A stretch of 64,000 bases of DNA from CALMEC01 sp964434425 (GTDB lineage: Bacteria > Actinomycetota > Thermoleophilia > Miltoncostaeales > Miltoncostaeaceae): positions 1 through 64,000 of the forward strand of contig CAYSVH010000007.1 in the NCBI GenBank assembly GCA_964434425.1. The letters run 5' to 3'. A model generated the notes under the pieces. That model searched no databases, was not told the DNA's origin, and worked only from the letters and a program-made list of their open reading frames with translations. The translations under genes were made by a program, and so were the position numbers. The number at the start of each line of letters is the position of its first letter. The stretch's first letter is position 1. This document shows positions 1 to 8,495 of this stretch, piece by piece.

Positions 1-242
1 CCTACCGGGATCGTCGCACCAAGAAGCGCGACTTCCGCCGGCTGTGGATCGCCCGTATCAACGCGGGTGCCCGCGCCAACGGTCTGACGTACTCCGAGTT
101 CATGCACGGCGTGAAGCTGGAGGGCATCGAGCTCAACCGCAAGATGCTGGCCGACCTGGCCACGCACCAGCCCGAGGCCTTCGCCTCGATCTGCGACCGC
201 GCCCGCACGGCGCGCGAGTCGGCTCAGTCGGCCGCGGCATAG
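1..242 (+). CDS. rplT: 50S ribosomal protein L20, C-terminal part (left-truncated)
   Basis: The window opens inside this gene; the reading frame starts at base 3 and ends with TAG at 240-242, giving 79 residues of a protein usually about 115-120 long. The visible part carries the family core RDFRRLWIARINA, then YSEFMHG and a GIELNRKMLADLA segment, which fits L20. L20 binds 23S rRNA early in 50S assembly. A rRNA-methyltransferase gene starts 6 nt after the stop, so the two are probably one transcript, followed by pheS-pheT as in many bacteria (infC-rpmI-rplT-pheST order). The C-terminus has a short Ala/Ser-rich tail. Identification is secure; the N-terminus is outside the window. Confidence 0.96.
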   Translation, partial: YRDRRTKKRDFRRLWIARINAGARANGLTYSEFMHGVKLEGIELNRKMLADLATHQPEAFASICDRARTARESAQSAAA

Positions 243-247
243 CCGCC

Positions 248-1051
248 GTGCCGCCGCTGCGGCAGATCACATCGTTCAAGAATCCCGCGCTTGGACTCGT
301 GCGGTCGCTCGAGTCCAAGCGCACCCGTCGTGAACGTCGCCTGATCGTCGTGGAGGGCGAGGATCTCCTGAACGCCGCCCTCGACGCCGGTCTGGCGCCG
401 GTAACACTCCTGGTCGACGCCGAGCGCGTCGATCCCGACGATCCGATCCTCCGGGCGGTCGGCACGCTCGCCGAGCGGTACGCCGTCCCCACGGATCTCA
501 TGAAGCGCGTGAGCACCATGGGGCATGCCGCGCGGATCATCGCCGTCGTCCCGCAGCCCACCCCGGGCGACTTCCGCACGGTCCCGATGCCACCGTCCCT
601 GGGGGTCTGGCTGGCCGGCGTGGGGGATCCCGGCAACGTCGGCACGCTCGTCCGCACGTCCGCGGCCTTCGGCTGCGACTGGGTGGCGCTCGGACCGGGC
701 AGCGCCGATGCCTCCAATCCGAAGGCCGTGCGCGCGGCCATGGGCGCGACCTTCCGCATGACACTCCTGGAGGGTGTTCGCGGCGAGGATCTGGCCACCC
801 GCCCGGGGCTTCGCATCGTGGCGGGCGTCGTACGCGACGGAGTGCCGTACTGGGAAGCCGACCTGGCCTCGCCGTGCATCGTCGCCCTCGGGTCGGAACG
901 CGCGGGAATCGAGGACGCCGTCGACGCCCTCGGCGACTCGGCCGAGGTGGTGCGGGTCACCATCCCGCAGTCGGAGGGCACGGAGTCGCTGAACGTCGCC
1001 GCCGCCGGTGCGGTGCTTCTCGCGGAGGCGCGCCGCCAGCGAGCGGGGTAG
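248..1051 (+). CDS. TrmH/SpoU-family RNA 2'-O-ribose methyltransferase
   Basis: A 267-residue SPOUT methyltransferase, probably acting on 23S rRNA. The open frame extends upstream into rplT, but homology begins at the GTG at 248 (PPLRQITSFKNP...), 6 nt after the rplT stop, so I start there. An N-terminal RNA-binding substrate domain (about 1-105) precedes the SPOUT domain with motif 1 around residues 128-137 (PGNVGTLVRT), motif 2 LGSERAGI at 214-221 and motif 3 IPQ...SLNVAAAGAV at 239-256; these form the trefoil-knot AdoMet site. This gene commonly lies between rplT and pheS. Which nucleotide is modified cannot be read from the sequence (RlmB- or TsnR-like alternatives). Confidence 0.93.
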   Translation: MPPLRQITSFKNPALGLVRSLESKRTRRERRLIVVEGEDLLNAALDAGLAPVTLLVDAERVDPDDPILRAVGTLAERYAVPTDLMKRVSTMGHAARIIAVVPQPTPGDFRTVPMPPSLGVWLAGVGDPGNVGTLVRTSAAFGCDWVALGPGSADASNPKAVRAAMGATFRMTLLEGVRGEDLATRPGLRIVAGVVRDGVPYWEADLASPCIVALGSERAGIEDAVDALGDSAEVVRVTIPQSEGTESLNVAAAGAVLLAEARRQRAG

Positions 1052-1154
1052 CGCCCCTCGTCACGGCCGGCGTGTGCCGCCGGGCATGCGGTCCCCCTTG
1101 GGCAGCGGCGACGGGGCGGCTGCGGGGAATGGCCCTTCGGTATCGTTCCCCCCT

Positions 1155-2186
1155 GTGACGAATCCCCCGGATATTGAGACCATCCGCGATTCCGCGCTGG
1201 CGGACATCGCCGAGGCGGGCACGCTCGGCGCACTTGATGAGGCCCGCATCCGCCACGCCGGACGAAAGAGCGCGCTGACCGCCCTTCTCGCCGGAATCGG
1301 GCAGCTTCCGCCCGAGCAGCGCGGCCCGGTGGGCAAGGGCGCCAACCTCGCCCGGAAGGCCGTCGAGGCCGCGCTGGCCGAGCGCCACCGGGTGCTCGAG
1401 GCCGAGGCACTCTCGGACCGCCTGGCCTCCGATCGCGTCGATGTGACGCTTCCGGGGGATCCGATCGACGAGGGAACCCTCCACATCGTCACGCAGCTTC
1501 GCCGTGAGGCCGAGGAGATCTTCCTGGGCATGGGCTGGCAGGTGGCCGACGGCCCGCACGTGGAGGACGACTTCCACAACTTCACCGCGCTCAACATCCC
1601 CGAGGGGCATCCGGCGCGCGCCGAGACGGACACCTTCTTCGTCGACGGTCATCCCGACATCGTCCTTCGCACCCACACCTCGCCGGTCCAGGTGCGCGTG
1701 ATGCAGTCGCAGGAGCCGCCGATCTACTCGGTCATGCCGGGTGCCGTCTACCGCAACGAGGACATCGACGCCACCCACGGCGCCATGTTCCACCAGCTGG
1801 AGGGCCTCGCGGTCGACGAGGGGCTCACCGTGGCGCACCTCAAGGGCACGCTGCGGCAGTTCATCCGCGAGCTCCTCGGGCCGAGCTACGAGATCCGGCT
1901 GCGCCCGGACTACTTCCCGTTCACCGAGCCCTCGTACGAGGTGGACGTCCTCTGGACCGACCGGCGCGGTCGCTCGACCTGGCTGGAGCTTCTGGGCGCC
2001 GGAATGGTCGACCCCAACGTGTTCGCGCACTGTGGCGTCGATGCCGAGCGGTACACCGGGTTCGCCTGGGGCGTGGGCCTCGAGCGGGTGGCCATGCTGC
2101 GCCACGGCGTGAACGACCTGCGGATGCTCTTCGACGGGAACCTCGGGTTCCTGCGACAGTTCGGCGATGCGGGGGCGGTGCGATGA
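1155..2186 (+). CDS. pheS: Phenylalanine--tRNA ligase alpha subunit
   Basis: Class II aminoacyl-tRNA synthetase alpha subunit, 343 residues, the usual length. The GTG at 1155 is chosen because the upstream frame lacks homology and the start gives the normal N-terminal coiled-coil arm (IETIRDSALADI...). The catalytic domain shows the PHVEDDFHNF segment, motif 2-like FHQLEGLAVDEG and motif 3 GFAWGVGLERVAML near the C-terminus. It forms an alpha2-beta2 enzyme with PheT, charging tRNA-Phe in the cytoplasm. Its TGA overlaps the pheT ATG (ATGA), implying translational coupling. I saw no T-box or attenuator in the 103-nt gap before the start. Confidence 0.97.
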   Translation: MTNPPDIETIRDSALADIAEAGTLGALDEARIRHAGRKSALTALLAGIGQLPPEQRGPVGKGANLARKAVEAALAERHRVLEAEALSDRLASDRVDVTLPGDPIDEGTLHIVTQLRREAEEIFLGMGWQVADGPHVEDDFHNFTALNIPEGHPARAETDTFFVDGHPDIVLRTHTSPVQVRVMQSQEPPIYSVMPGAVYRNEDIDATHGAMFHQLEGLAVDEGLTVAHLKGTLRQFIRELLGPSYEIRLRPDYFPFTEPSYEVDVLWTDRRGRSTWLELLGAGMVDPNVFAHCGVDAERYTGFAWGVGLERVAMLRHGVNDLRMLFDGNLGFLRQFGDAGAVR

Positions 2187-4609
2187 GGGTTCCCATGTCA
2201 TGGCTGGCCGACCTCGTGGACCACGGGATGTCGGCGGACGAGCTCGCGACCGCGCTCACCGACGTCGGCATCAAGGTCGAGGCCGTGCACCACCGCGGTG
2301 CACCCGACACCCCCGAGAACCGCCGGTATCTGCGCGTCGGTCACGTGGTCGAGGCCGGAAGGCACCCCGACGCCGATCGCCTCAGCCTCTGCCGCGTCGA
2401 CGTCGGCGGCGACGAGCCCGAGCAGATCGTGTGCGGCGCGCCGAACGTCGCCGCGGGGCAGACCGTGGCCGTGGCGCTCCCCGGAGCGATGCTGCCGGGA
2501 GCGGAGAAGCCCCTGAAGGCGGCCAAGCTGCGCGGTGTGCCCAGCAACGGGATGATCCTGTCGGCGCGCGAGCTGGAACTCTCGGACGATCACGAGGGCA
2601 TCATGGTCCTCGACGGCACGGTCGCACCGGGCACCCCGCTCGCCGACGCGCTGCCTCTCGGCGAGGACGTCATCGAGTTCGAGCTCCCCGCGAACCGCCC
2701 GGACCTCCTCGGCGTCTGGGGGATCGCACGCGAGGTCGCCGCGATCACCGGACGGCCGCTGCGCGAACCGGACACCTCCATGCCGGAGTCCACCGGCGAC
2801 GGTGCGGTCGGCGATCGCATCGCGATCGAGGTCACCGCTCCGGACCTCTGTCCCCGCTACCGGGGCACCGTGCTCACCGGCGTGACCGTCGGCGAGTCAC
2901 CGGACTGGCTGAAGCGCCGGCTGGAGGACGCCGGGATGCGGGCCATCTCGAACGTCGTCGACATCACCAACTACGTGATGCTCCTCACGGGGCAGCCGTT
3001 GCACGCGTTCGACCTCGACCGTCTCGCCGGACCGCGCATCGTCGTGCGTCGTGCGGGTGAGAACGAGCCGATCGTCACCCTCGACGGTGTCGAGCGCACG
3101 CTCGGTACCGACATGCTCGCCATCTGTGACGCCGAGCGTCCCGCGGTGATCGCCGGCGTGTTCGGCGCCGAGTTCGCGGAGGTCAGCGACACGACCCACG
3201 ACGTGGTGCTGGAGGCCGCGACCTTCATCGGCTCCAACATCCTCGCCACCTCGTGGGGCCTGGGACTTCGTACCGAGTCGAGCCGCCGCTTCGAGAAGGG
3301 ACTTCCGCCCGAGCTCCCCGCGGTCGCCATGGCCATCGCCTGCCACATGCTGATCGACCTGGCCGGAGCGATGCTCGTCCCCGGGGTGATCGACGTGGGG
3401 GAGGGCGACCGTGCGCCGGTCACCATCACCCTCCGGCACGCCCGGATCGCCACGATCCTCGGCATGACCGTCGATCCGGCCGACTCGGCGACGATCCTCC
3501 GCAACCTGGGTTGCACGGTCGACGAGGGGGGCGAGTCGCACGCCGTGACCGTTCCCTTCTGGCGTACCCGTGACCTGGAGCGCGAGATCGACCTCATCGA
3601 GGAGGTCGGCCGGCACGCCGGCCTGGACGGAATCCCCGAGGTCCCGATCCGCCTCGTCGCCCGCGCACGTCGAACGCCGGCCCAGCGCGTTCGCGCCCGC
3701 CTGGAGCAGCGCGCCGCGGATCTGGGGTACAGCGAGGTCATCACCATGAGCTTCGTGCCCGAGGCCGACGCCGATCGCCTCCGTCTTCCCGAAGGTGATC
3801 CCAAGCGGCAGGTCGTGCGGCTCGCGAACCCCCTGTCCGAGGAGGTCGCCGTCATGCGGCGGTCGCTGGTCCCCGGGCTGCTACGCGCCGCCGCGCACAA
3901 CCAGGCGCACCAGATCGTCGCTGGGCGGCTGTTCGAGGTCGGACGCACGTACGCGCCGCGCCTCGGCGGCATGGCCGACGAGCACGAATGGATCACCGGG
4001 CTCGCCTTCGGCACCCCGCCGCGTGACCATTGGCGCGCGACCCCTCAGGTCCCGGACTTCTTCAGCGCCAAGGGCATCGTCGAGGTGCTCGCGCACTCCG
4101 TCGGCGTGCGGCTCACCGAGGTTCCCGCGGAGAACCCGTACGGGCACCCGGGGCGTCAGGTGGCGCTTCAGAACCGTGACGTGCGCGTCGGGTGGGTCGG
4201 AGAGATCCATCCGCTCGTGGCGCGTGACTTCGGCATCGACGGTCCGTGTGCCGTTTGGGGCCTCGACATCGGGGCTCTCGTCGACTCGCTGACGTCGGAT
4301 CGGCCCGAGTTCCAGCCGCTGCTCTCGGTCCCGGCATCCACGCGCGATCTCGCCCTGGTGGTCGACGACACCGTCAGCGCGGGGGACGTGCTCGTGGTCG
4401 CCCGCTCGGCCGGTGGCCGGCTCGTCCGTGACGTGACGCTGTTCGATCGCTACGACGGCGATCAGCTGCCGGACGGCAAGGTCAGCCTGGCCCTGCGGTT
4501 CACCATCGCCGATCCCGAGAAGACCCTGACCGACGACGAGATCGCGGCGCCGGTCAACAAGGTGCGAAAGCGCCTCGAACGTGAATTCGACGCGGAGCTT
4601 CGCGGATGA
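2183..4609 (+). CDS. pheT: Phenylalanine--tRNA ligase beta subunit
   Basis: An 808-residue PheT of full length. Visible domains in order: an EMAPII-type tRNA-binding OB fold (about 45-150, with RHPDADRLSLCRVDVG), the B3/B4 editing domain (about 205-370), B5 (about 395-465), the catalytic-like core (about 480-690) and a C-terminal ferredoxin-fold anticodon-binding domain (about 715-808, ending KRLEREFDAELRG). It pairs with PheS and supplies editing of mischarged Tyr-tRNA and tRNA binding. It starts inside the pheS stop (ATGA) and its own TGA overlaps argC's ATG, so pheS-pheT-argC is one coupled operon, joining translation to arginine synthesis. Confidence 0.97.
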   Translation: MRVPMSWLADLVDHGMSADELATALTDVGIKVEAVHHRGAPDTPENRRYLRVGHVVEAGRHPDADRLSLCRVDVGGDEPEQIVCGAPNVAAGQTVAVALPGAMLPGAEKPLKAAKLRGVPSNGMILSARELELSDDHEGIMVLDGTVAPGTPLADALPLGEDVIEFELPANRPDLLGVWGIAREVAAITGRPLREPDTSMPESTGDGAVGDRIAIEVTAPDLCPRYRGTVLTGVTVGESPDWLKRRLEDAGMRAISNVVDITNYVMLLTGQPLHAFDLDRLAGPRIVVRRAGENEPIVTLDGVERTLGTDMLAICDAERPAVIAGVFGAEFAEVSDTTHDVVLEAATFIGSNILATSWGLGLRTESSRRFEKGLPPELPAVAMAIACHMLIDLAGAMLVPGVIDVGEGDRAPVTITLRHARIATILGMTVDPADSATILRNLGCTVDEGGESHAVTVPFWRTRDLEREIDLIEEVGRHAGLDGIPEVPIRLVARARRTPAQRVRARLEQRAADLGYSEVITMSFVPEADADRLRLPEGDPKRQVVRLANPLSEEVAVMRRSLVPGLLRAAAHNQAHQIVAGRLFEVGRTYAPRLGGMADEHEWITGLAFGTPPRDHWRATPQVPDFFSAKGIVEVLAHSVGVRLTEVPAENPYGHPGRQVALQNRDVRVGWVGEIHPLVARDFGIDGPCAVWGLDIGALVDSLTSDRPEFQPLLSVPASTRDLALVVDDTVSAGDVLVVARSAGGRLVRDVTLFDRYDGDQLPDGKVSLALRFTIADPEKTLTDDEIAAPVNKVRKRLEREFDAELRG

Positions 4610-5589
4610 GCCAGACCGTCCATGTCATCGGTGCCGCCGGCTTCGCCGGGGCTCAGCTGGCCGATCTGGTCGATCGGCACCCGTACTTCGATCTCGGCCT
4701 CATCACCGCCCGTGGCGACGCGGGTTCGCGTCTGGTCGACGTCTATCCGCAGTACCGGGTGACGGGAACCCTGACCGAGCTCGACGTGCAGGCCGTCCAG
4801 GAGGGAGACCTCGCCGCGGTCGCGTACCCGCACGCCGAGGCCGCCCCGATCGTGGCCGCGCTCGTCGCGCGTGGCGCCCGCGTGCTCGACGTGTCGGCCG
4901 ACTACCGCCTCCGCGACCCGGCCCTGTACCCGGAGTGGTACGGGTTCGAGCATCCGCACACCGACCTTCTGGCCGAGGCCGTCTACGGGCTGCCCGAGCG
5001 CTATCGCGACGCCATCCGGACGGCGCGTGTGGTCGCCAACCCCGGCTGCTACCCCGAGACGTCCATCCTCGGCCTGCTGCCGCTGGCCGACGAGATCACG
5101 GACGTCGTGATCGATGCGAAGAGCGGGGTCAGCGGGGCGGGTCGCACCCCGTCGTCCACCGTCCACTTCTCGACGGTGACCGAGAACGTGTTCGCGTACA
5201 AGGTCTACGCGCACCGGCACCGGCCCGAGATCGAACAGGAACTCGGCGTCGAGGTGACCTTCACACCGCACCTGGTGCCCGTGGACCGCGGCCTCCTCGC
5301 CACCTGCTATGCGCGGCTCACCGGCGGCACCATCGCTCAAGACGAGCTCAGCGCGCGCTATCGCGCCTTCTACGCCGACCACCCGTTCGTGGAGATCGTC
5401 GACACCCCGCCCACCATGCGTGCGGTGCAGTTCACCAACTACGTCCAGATCTGCCCGGTGGCCGATCCGCGCGGGGGGCGTGTGACCGTGTTCTCGGTCC
5501 TCGACAACCTGGGCAAGGGCGCGGCCAGCCAGGCGGTGCAGAATCTCAACCTGATGGCCGGCCGGCCGGAGGACGAGGGTCTGAAGTAG
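4606..5589 (+). CDS. argC: N-acetyl-gamma-glutamyl-phosphate reductase
   Basis: Third step of arginine synthesis: NADPH-dependent reduction of N-acetylglutamyl phosphate to the semialdehyde. The 327-residue protein has the dinucleotide-binding GAAGFAG loop (residues 9-15) and catalytic Cys148 in NPGCYPET, and ends with a normal QNLNLMAG tail. It is coupled to pheT by an ATGA overlap. Its TAG stop at 5587-5589 is also the first bases of a dispersed repeat element that fills the whole interval to argJ (see repeat copy 1), so gene termination here seems to be built from the element end. Length and motifs are standard; confidence is high. Confidence 0.97.
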   Translation: MSQTVHVIGAAGFAGAQLADLVDRHPYFDLGLITARGDAGSRLVDVYPQYRVTGTLTELDVQAVQEGDLAAVAYPHAEAAPIVAALVARGARVLDVSADYRLRDPALYPEWYGFEHPHTDLLAEAVYGLPERYRDAIRTARVVANPGCYPETSILGLLPLADEITDVVIDAKSGVSGAGRTPSSTVHFSTVTENVFAYKVYAHRHRPEIEQELGVEVTFTPHLVPVDRGLLATCYARLTGGTIAQDELSARYRAFYADHPFVEIVDTPPTMRAVQFTNYVQICPVADPRGGRVTVFSVLDNLGKGAASQAVQNLNLMAGRPEDEGLK

Positions 5590-5783
5590 ATGGGCGATTC
5601 CATGATCTCGCGGCGTGGTGCACGCCTCCGGCGGCGCGGATACGCCTCTCATCCACGCGCCCACCCCGGTCCAGCCTCCGGACACCTCGGAAAGGACACC
5701 ACCCTGACCGTCGGTGTGCGACGGCACCGCGCATCCACCGGTGACGCACCCCACGTCCACGATCTCATGGAGTCGAACATCTC
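5586..5783 (+). repeat. CTAG-ended dispersed element, copy 1 (argC-argJ gap)
   Basis: This 198-nt stretch matches the full element seen at 44598-44994: left end TAGATGGGCGATTCCATG, then the CTCGCGGCGTGGTG block, a CATCCACGCGCCCACCCC middle, a GTCGGTGTGCGACGGC block, and right end CCACGATCTCATGG...CATCTCG. The ends are diverged relative to copies 5 and 6. It occupies exactly the space between the argC stop (TAG is the element end) and the argJ GTG, which abuts the right end. It therefore lies inside the arg mRNA, where its imperfect long palindrome could fold and affect argJ expression. Confidence 0.85.
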
Positions 5784-7004
5784 GTGAGTGAACTCCTCAA
5801 CCTGACGCGAACCGAGTGGCTGGACATGCCCGACCAGCTGGAGCGGCTCGCGGAGGGCGGCGTCACCGCGCCCTCGGGATTCGAGGCGGGCGCCGTGGCG
5901 TGCGGCCTGAAGGAATCGGGCGCGCTCGACATCGGGGTCCTCCACAGCACCCGCTTCGCGCAGTCCGCACTCGTCGACACGTCAAGCGCGCTGCCGTCCG
6001 AGTCGGTCATCCATACGCGCACCCTGGATCGGTCGCGACTGCAGGCCGTCGTGGTCAACGCGGGCAACGCCAATGCGCAGACGGGCCCGCAGGGCATCGC
6101 CGACGCGGCCGCCCTCGGTGCCGCCGCCGCAGGCGGGCTCGGCCTCGGGTCCGACGCGGTCGCCGTGTGCTCCACCGGGGTGATCGGACGCCGGTTCGAG
6201 ATCGGGATGGTGACGGCCGGTGCGGCCGATGCCGCGGCCGTCGTCTCCCGGACCGGGGGCACGGCGTTCTCGGAGGCCATCTGCACCACGGACCGCGAGC
6301 CCAAGTCGGCGGCGTGGCGCCTGCGCCTTCCGTCCGGAGAGTACGCGATCGGCGCGGCGGCGAAGGGCGCGGGGATGATCTCGCCCGGCATGGCCACGAT
6401 GCTCGCGTACGTCACCACGGACGCCCCGGTCGAGGCGCGCACCCTTCAGCCCATCGTCCGCGACGCCGCGGCCGAGTCGTTCAACCGCATCAGCGTCGAC
6501 GGTCAGATGAGCCCCAGCGACACCCTCATGGTGATGGCCAACGGCGAGGGCCACGGCCTGGTGGGGGAGGAGGCCGAGGTCTTCGCCCGCGCACTCCGGT
6601 CGATCTGCCGCTGGCTGGCGCTCATGATCGTCCGTGACGGGGAGGGGGCCGAGCACGTGGTGCGTCTCGTCGTCCACGGCGCCCAGGACGACGCGGAGGC
6701 CGAGACCGTGGCCCGCGCCATCGGCAACTCGCCTCTGGTCAAGGCCGCGGTGTACGGGCGTGATCCCAACTGGGGGCGTGTCACGCAGGCCGTCGGCGCG
6801 GCGCTCGCGGGTGCCACGCGTCCGCCGGTCGTGTCGCTGACCTTCGACGGGCTCGCGCCCGACGACCCCGCGATCGCCGAGGTCATGGAGCGCGAGGAGT
6901 ACGAGATGCAGGTGGGCCTCGGCCGGGGCGTCGCGTCCGCCGAACTCTTCTTCTGCGACCTCACGCACGCGTACGTGAGCATCAACAGCGACTACACGAC
7001 GTGA
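5784..7004 (+). CDS. argJ: Bifunctional glutamate N-acetyltransferase/amino-acid acetyltransferase
   Basis: Ornithine acetyltransferase recycles the acetyl group from N-acetylornithine to glutamate. The 406-residue precursor contains the KGAGMISPGMATMLAY motif; self-cleavage is expected just before Thr205 to give alpha and beta chains, as in the family. The N-terminal GGVTAPSGFEAGAV segment supports the GTG at 5784, which directly abuts the right end of repeat copy 1; no clear Shine-Dalgarno is visible. The C-terminus SINSDYTT is family-like. The stop overlaps the start of a truncated-haemoglobin gene (GTGA). Whether it is mono- or bifunctional cannot be told from sequence; no argA is in the window. 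Confidence 0.95.
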   Translation: MSELLNLTRTEWLDMPDQLERLAEGGVTAPSGFEAGAVACGLKESGALDIGVLHSTRFAQSALVDTSSALPSESVIHTRTLDRSRLQAVVVNAGNANAQTGPQGIADAAALGAAAAGGLGLGSDAVAVCSTGVIGRRFEIGMVTAGAADAAAVVSRTGGTAFSEAICTTDREPKSAAWRLRLPSGEYAIGAAAKGAGMISPGMATMLAYVTTDAPVEARTLQPIVRDAAAESFNRISVDGQMSPSDTLMVMANGEGHGLVGEEAEVFARALRSICRWLALMIVRDGEGAEHVVRLVVHGAQDDAEAETVARAIGNSPLVKAAVYGRDPNWGRVTQAVGAALAGATRPPVVSLTFDGLAPDDPAIAEVMEREEYEMQVGLGRGVASAELFFCDLTHAYVSINSDYTT

Positions 7005-7387
7005 GCGAGACGGCCGAACGGCGCAGCGTCTACGAGTCCGTCGGCGGGATGGTGTTCTTCCGTCGTCTGGTCGACGCCTTCTACGCGCGCGTCGAGAAGG
7101 ACGAGGTCCTGGTGCTCCTCTATCCCGAGGACGACATGGTCGGCGCTCGTGAGCGGCTCACGCTCTTCCTCGCGCAGTACTGGGGAGGCCCGACCACCTA
7201 CTCGGAGCGTCGCGGACATCCTCGCCTGCGGATGCGTCACGTCGACTACTGGATCGACCAGGACGCGCGCGACCGCTGGGTGGCGCACATGAACGCCGCG
7301 ATCGACGAGGTCACCCCGCCGGACGACATCGCGCGGGTGATGAGGGACTACTTCGACATGGCCGCCGACGCGATGATGAACCGCTGA
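7001..7387 (+). CDS. glbO: Group II truncated haemoglobin (TrHbO type)
   Basis: A 128-residue 2-over-2 globin. It shows the group II landmarks: FYARV with the B10 Tyr, the LYPEDD segment after the CD corner, the QYWGGP and YSERRGHPRLRMRH block with the proximal F8 His, and RDRWVAHM with the G8 Trp. The haem protein is expected to bind O2 or handle peroxide and nitrogen oxides in the cytoplasm. Its GTG start lies inside the argJ stop (GTGA overlap), so translation is coupled to argJ; this pairing is unusual and no metabolic link is evident. It converges with the next gene 31 nt downstream. Confidence 0.93.
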   Translation: MSETAERRSVYESVGGMVFFRRLVDAFYARVEKDEVLVLLYPEDDMVGARERLTLFLAQYWGGPTTYSERRGHPRLRMRHVDYWIDQDARDRWVAHMNAAIDEVTPPDDIARVMRDYFDMAADAMMNR

Positions 7388-7418
7388 CGGGGCTCGTCTC
7401 GCCACGTGTACGGCGACG

Positions 7419-8396
7419 TCACCCCGAGCAGGACGACGAACCGCCTCCGAGTGCGTGGGACGCGACCCACGTCGCGAGCGCATCGAGGCTCGCGATCCCG
7501 GCGTTGAAGCTCGGTGCCTCGGCCGCCATCGCCACGGCGACCGGACCGGATGGAAGGTCGATGATCCCGAACTGGCGTACGAGATAGCCGCCCCCGGCCG
7601 TGGGCCCCCAGCCCCCCTTGAACCGCTGATTCGTTCCGATCCTTCCAAGGCCCCACCGCTGTGACGATGTGACGGCGCCCATCAGGGAGACGATCGGGGG
7701 TGCGCCGTCGATGCAGGGGAGGCCGCGGACAAACCGCTGTTGATCCGTCAGGCTCCAGACCGTCTGCCCGTAGGCCGAGAAGCCCGATCGGACCACGGAT
7801 CGCTGGACCGTCGTGTTCCCGTCGCCCCCGCTTCGCAGGACCGCCTCGACCTTCGATCCGGCGGCATCGGGTGTGCCGAGCGCTGACCACAACCGTGCGG
7901 CGGCGTCGTTGTCGGACGCCGTGATGGCAGGCGACATCGACGGTGAGGTCCGTCCCATCTCCCGATGAACGGCGACGGCCAGCGGAACCTTGATCGTCGA
8001 CCACGCCACCCCCGTCGTCCAGGGGCCCTGTTGTACCGCAGGGCCGTTCATGGGTCCGTACACCACTCCGACACGGCCGCCCAGACGTGACGCGAGCGCA
8101 TCGAAGCCCGTGGCCCCGGACCCGGTGGCCGCAGGGGCGTCGGGGGTGTCCACGGCACCGTCGACGGATTCGGGTTCGCTGATCTCCTCCTCAAGGCCGG
8201 CGACCCGGGCTTCGAGGTCGGCGGTCCTCTGCGCCCGCCGTGCCTGTTCACGACTTCGCTCGAGTGCGGTCTCGGCCGCCTGTTCCTGCGCGTCGGCCTG
8301 CGGTTCACCCGTGTCACGGGTGAACCATGCGATCGAGCCGCCGATCAGCATGAGCGCGCCCAGCGCGGCTGTGAGGATGACCGCTAGCCGTCGCAT
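7419..8396 (-). CDS. Membrane-anchored class A beta-lactamase-fold serine hydrolase
   Basis: A 325-residue protein with an N-terminal signal anchor (residues 4-25), a charged coiled-coil linker (about 33-75), a Ser/Thr/Pro-poor spacer and a C-terminal beta-lactamase-like domain. The three active-site motifs are visible: SxxK at Ser133 (STIK), SDN at 161-163 and KGG at 260-262. The family includes class A beta-lactamases and related penicillin-interacting hydrolases. The tethered coiled-coil architecture and lack of an obvious omega-loop Glu motif make a cell-wall hydrolase or inactive relative as likely as a resistance enzyme. It faces a lipoprotein gene across a 99-nt divergent gap and converges with glbO. 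Confidence 0.85.
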   Translation of the reverse strand: MRRLAVILTAALGALMLIGGSIAWFTRDTGEPQADAQEQAAETALERSREQARRAQRTADLEARVAGLEEEISEPESVDGAVDTPDAPAATGSGATGFDALASRLGGRVGVVYGPMNGPAVQQGPWTTGVAWSTIKVPLAVAVHREMGRTSPSMSPAITASDNDAAARLWSALGTPDAAGSKVEAVLRSGGDGNTTVQRSVVRSGFSAYGQTVWSLTDQQRFVRGLPCIDGAPPIVSLMGAVTSSQRWGLGRIGTNQRFKGGWGPTAGGGYLVRQFGIIDLPSGPVAVAMAAEAPSFNAGIASLDALATWVASHALGGGSSSCSG

Positions 8397-8495
8397 CTCA
8401 GGAGGGGTAATGCGACCGGCGGGGCTGCCGATGAAAGGTGGACACTCGTCAGATCTCCAGGTATGTGAATGCGACAGAAAGGATATCGTTGCCGC

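Noticed and set aside
1052..1154. T-box or attenuator before pheS
   Set aside because: The 103-nt gap lacks a T-box sequence or tRNA-like stem and has no leader peptide rich in Phe.
7419..8396. Antibiotic-resistance call for the beta-lactamase-fold gene
   Set aside because: The three motifs are present, but the coiled-coil anchor and lack of a clear omega-loop Glu make a wall-hydrolase or binding role as likely; sequence does not show resistance.
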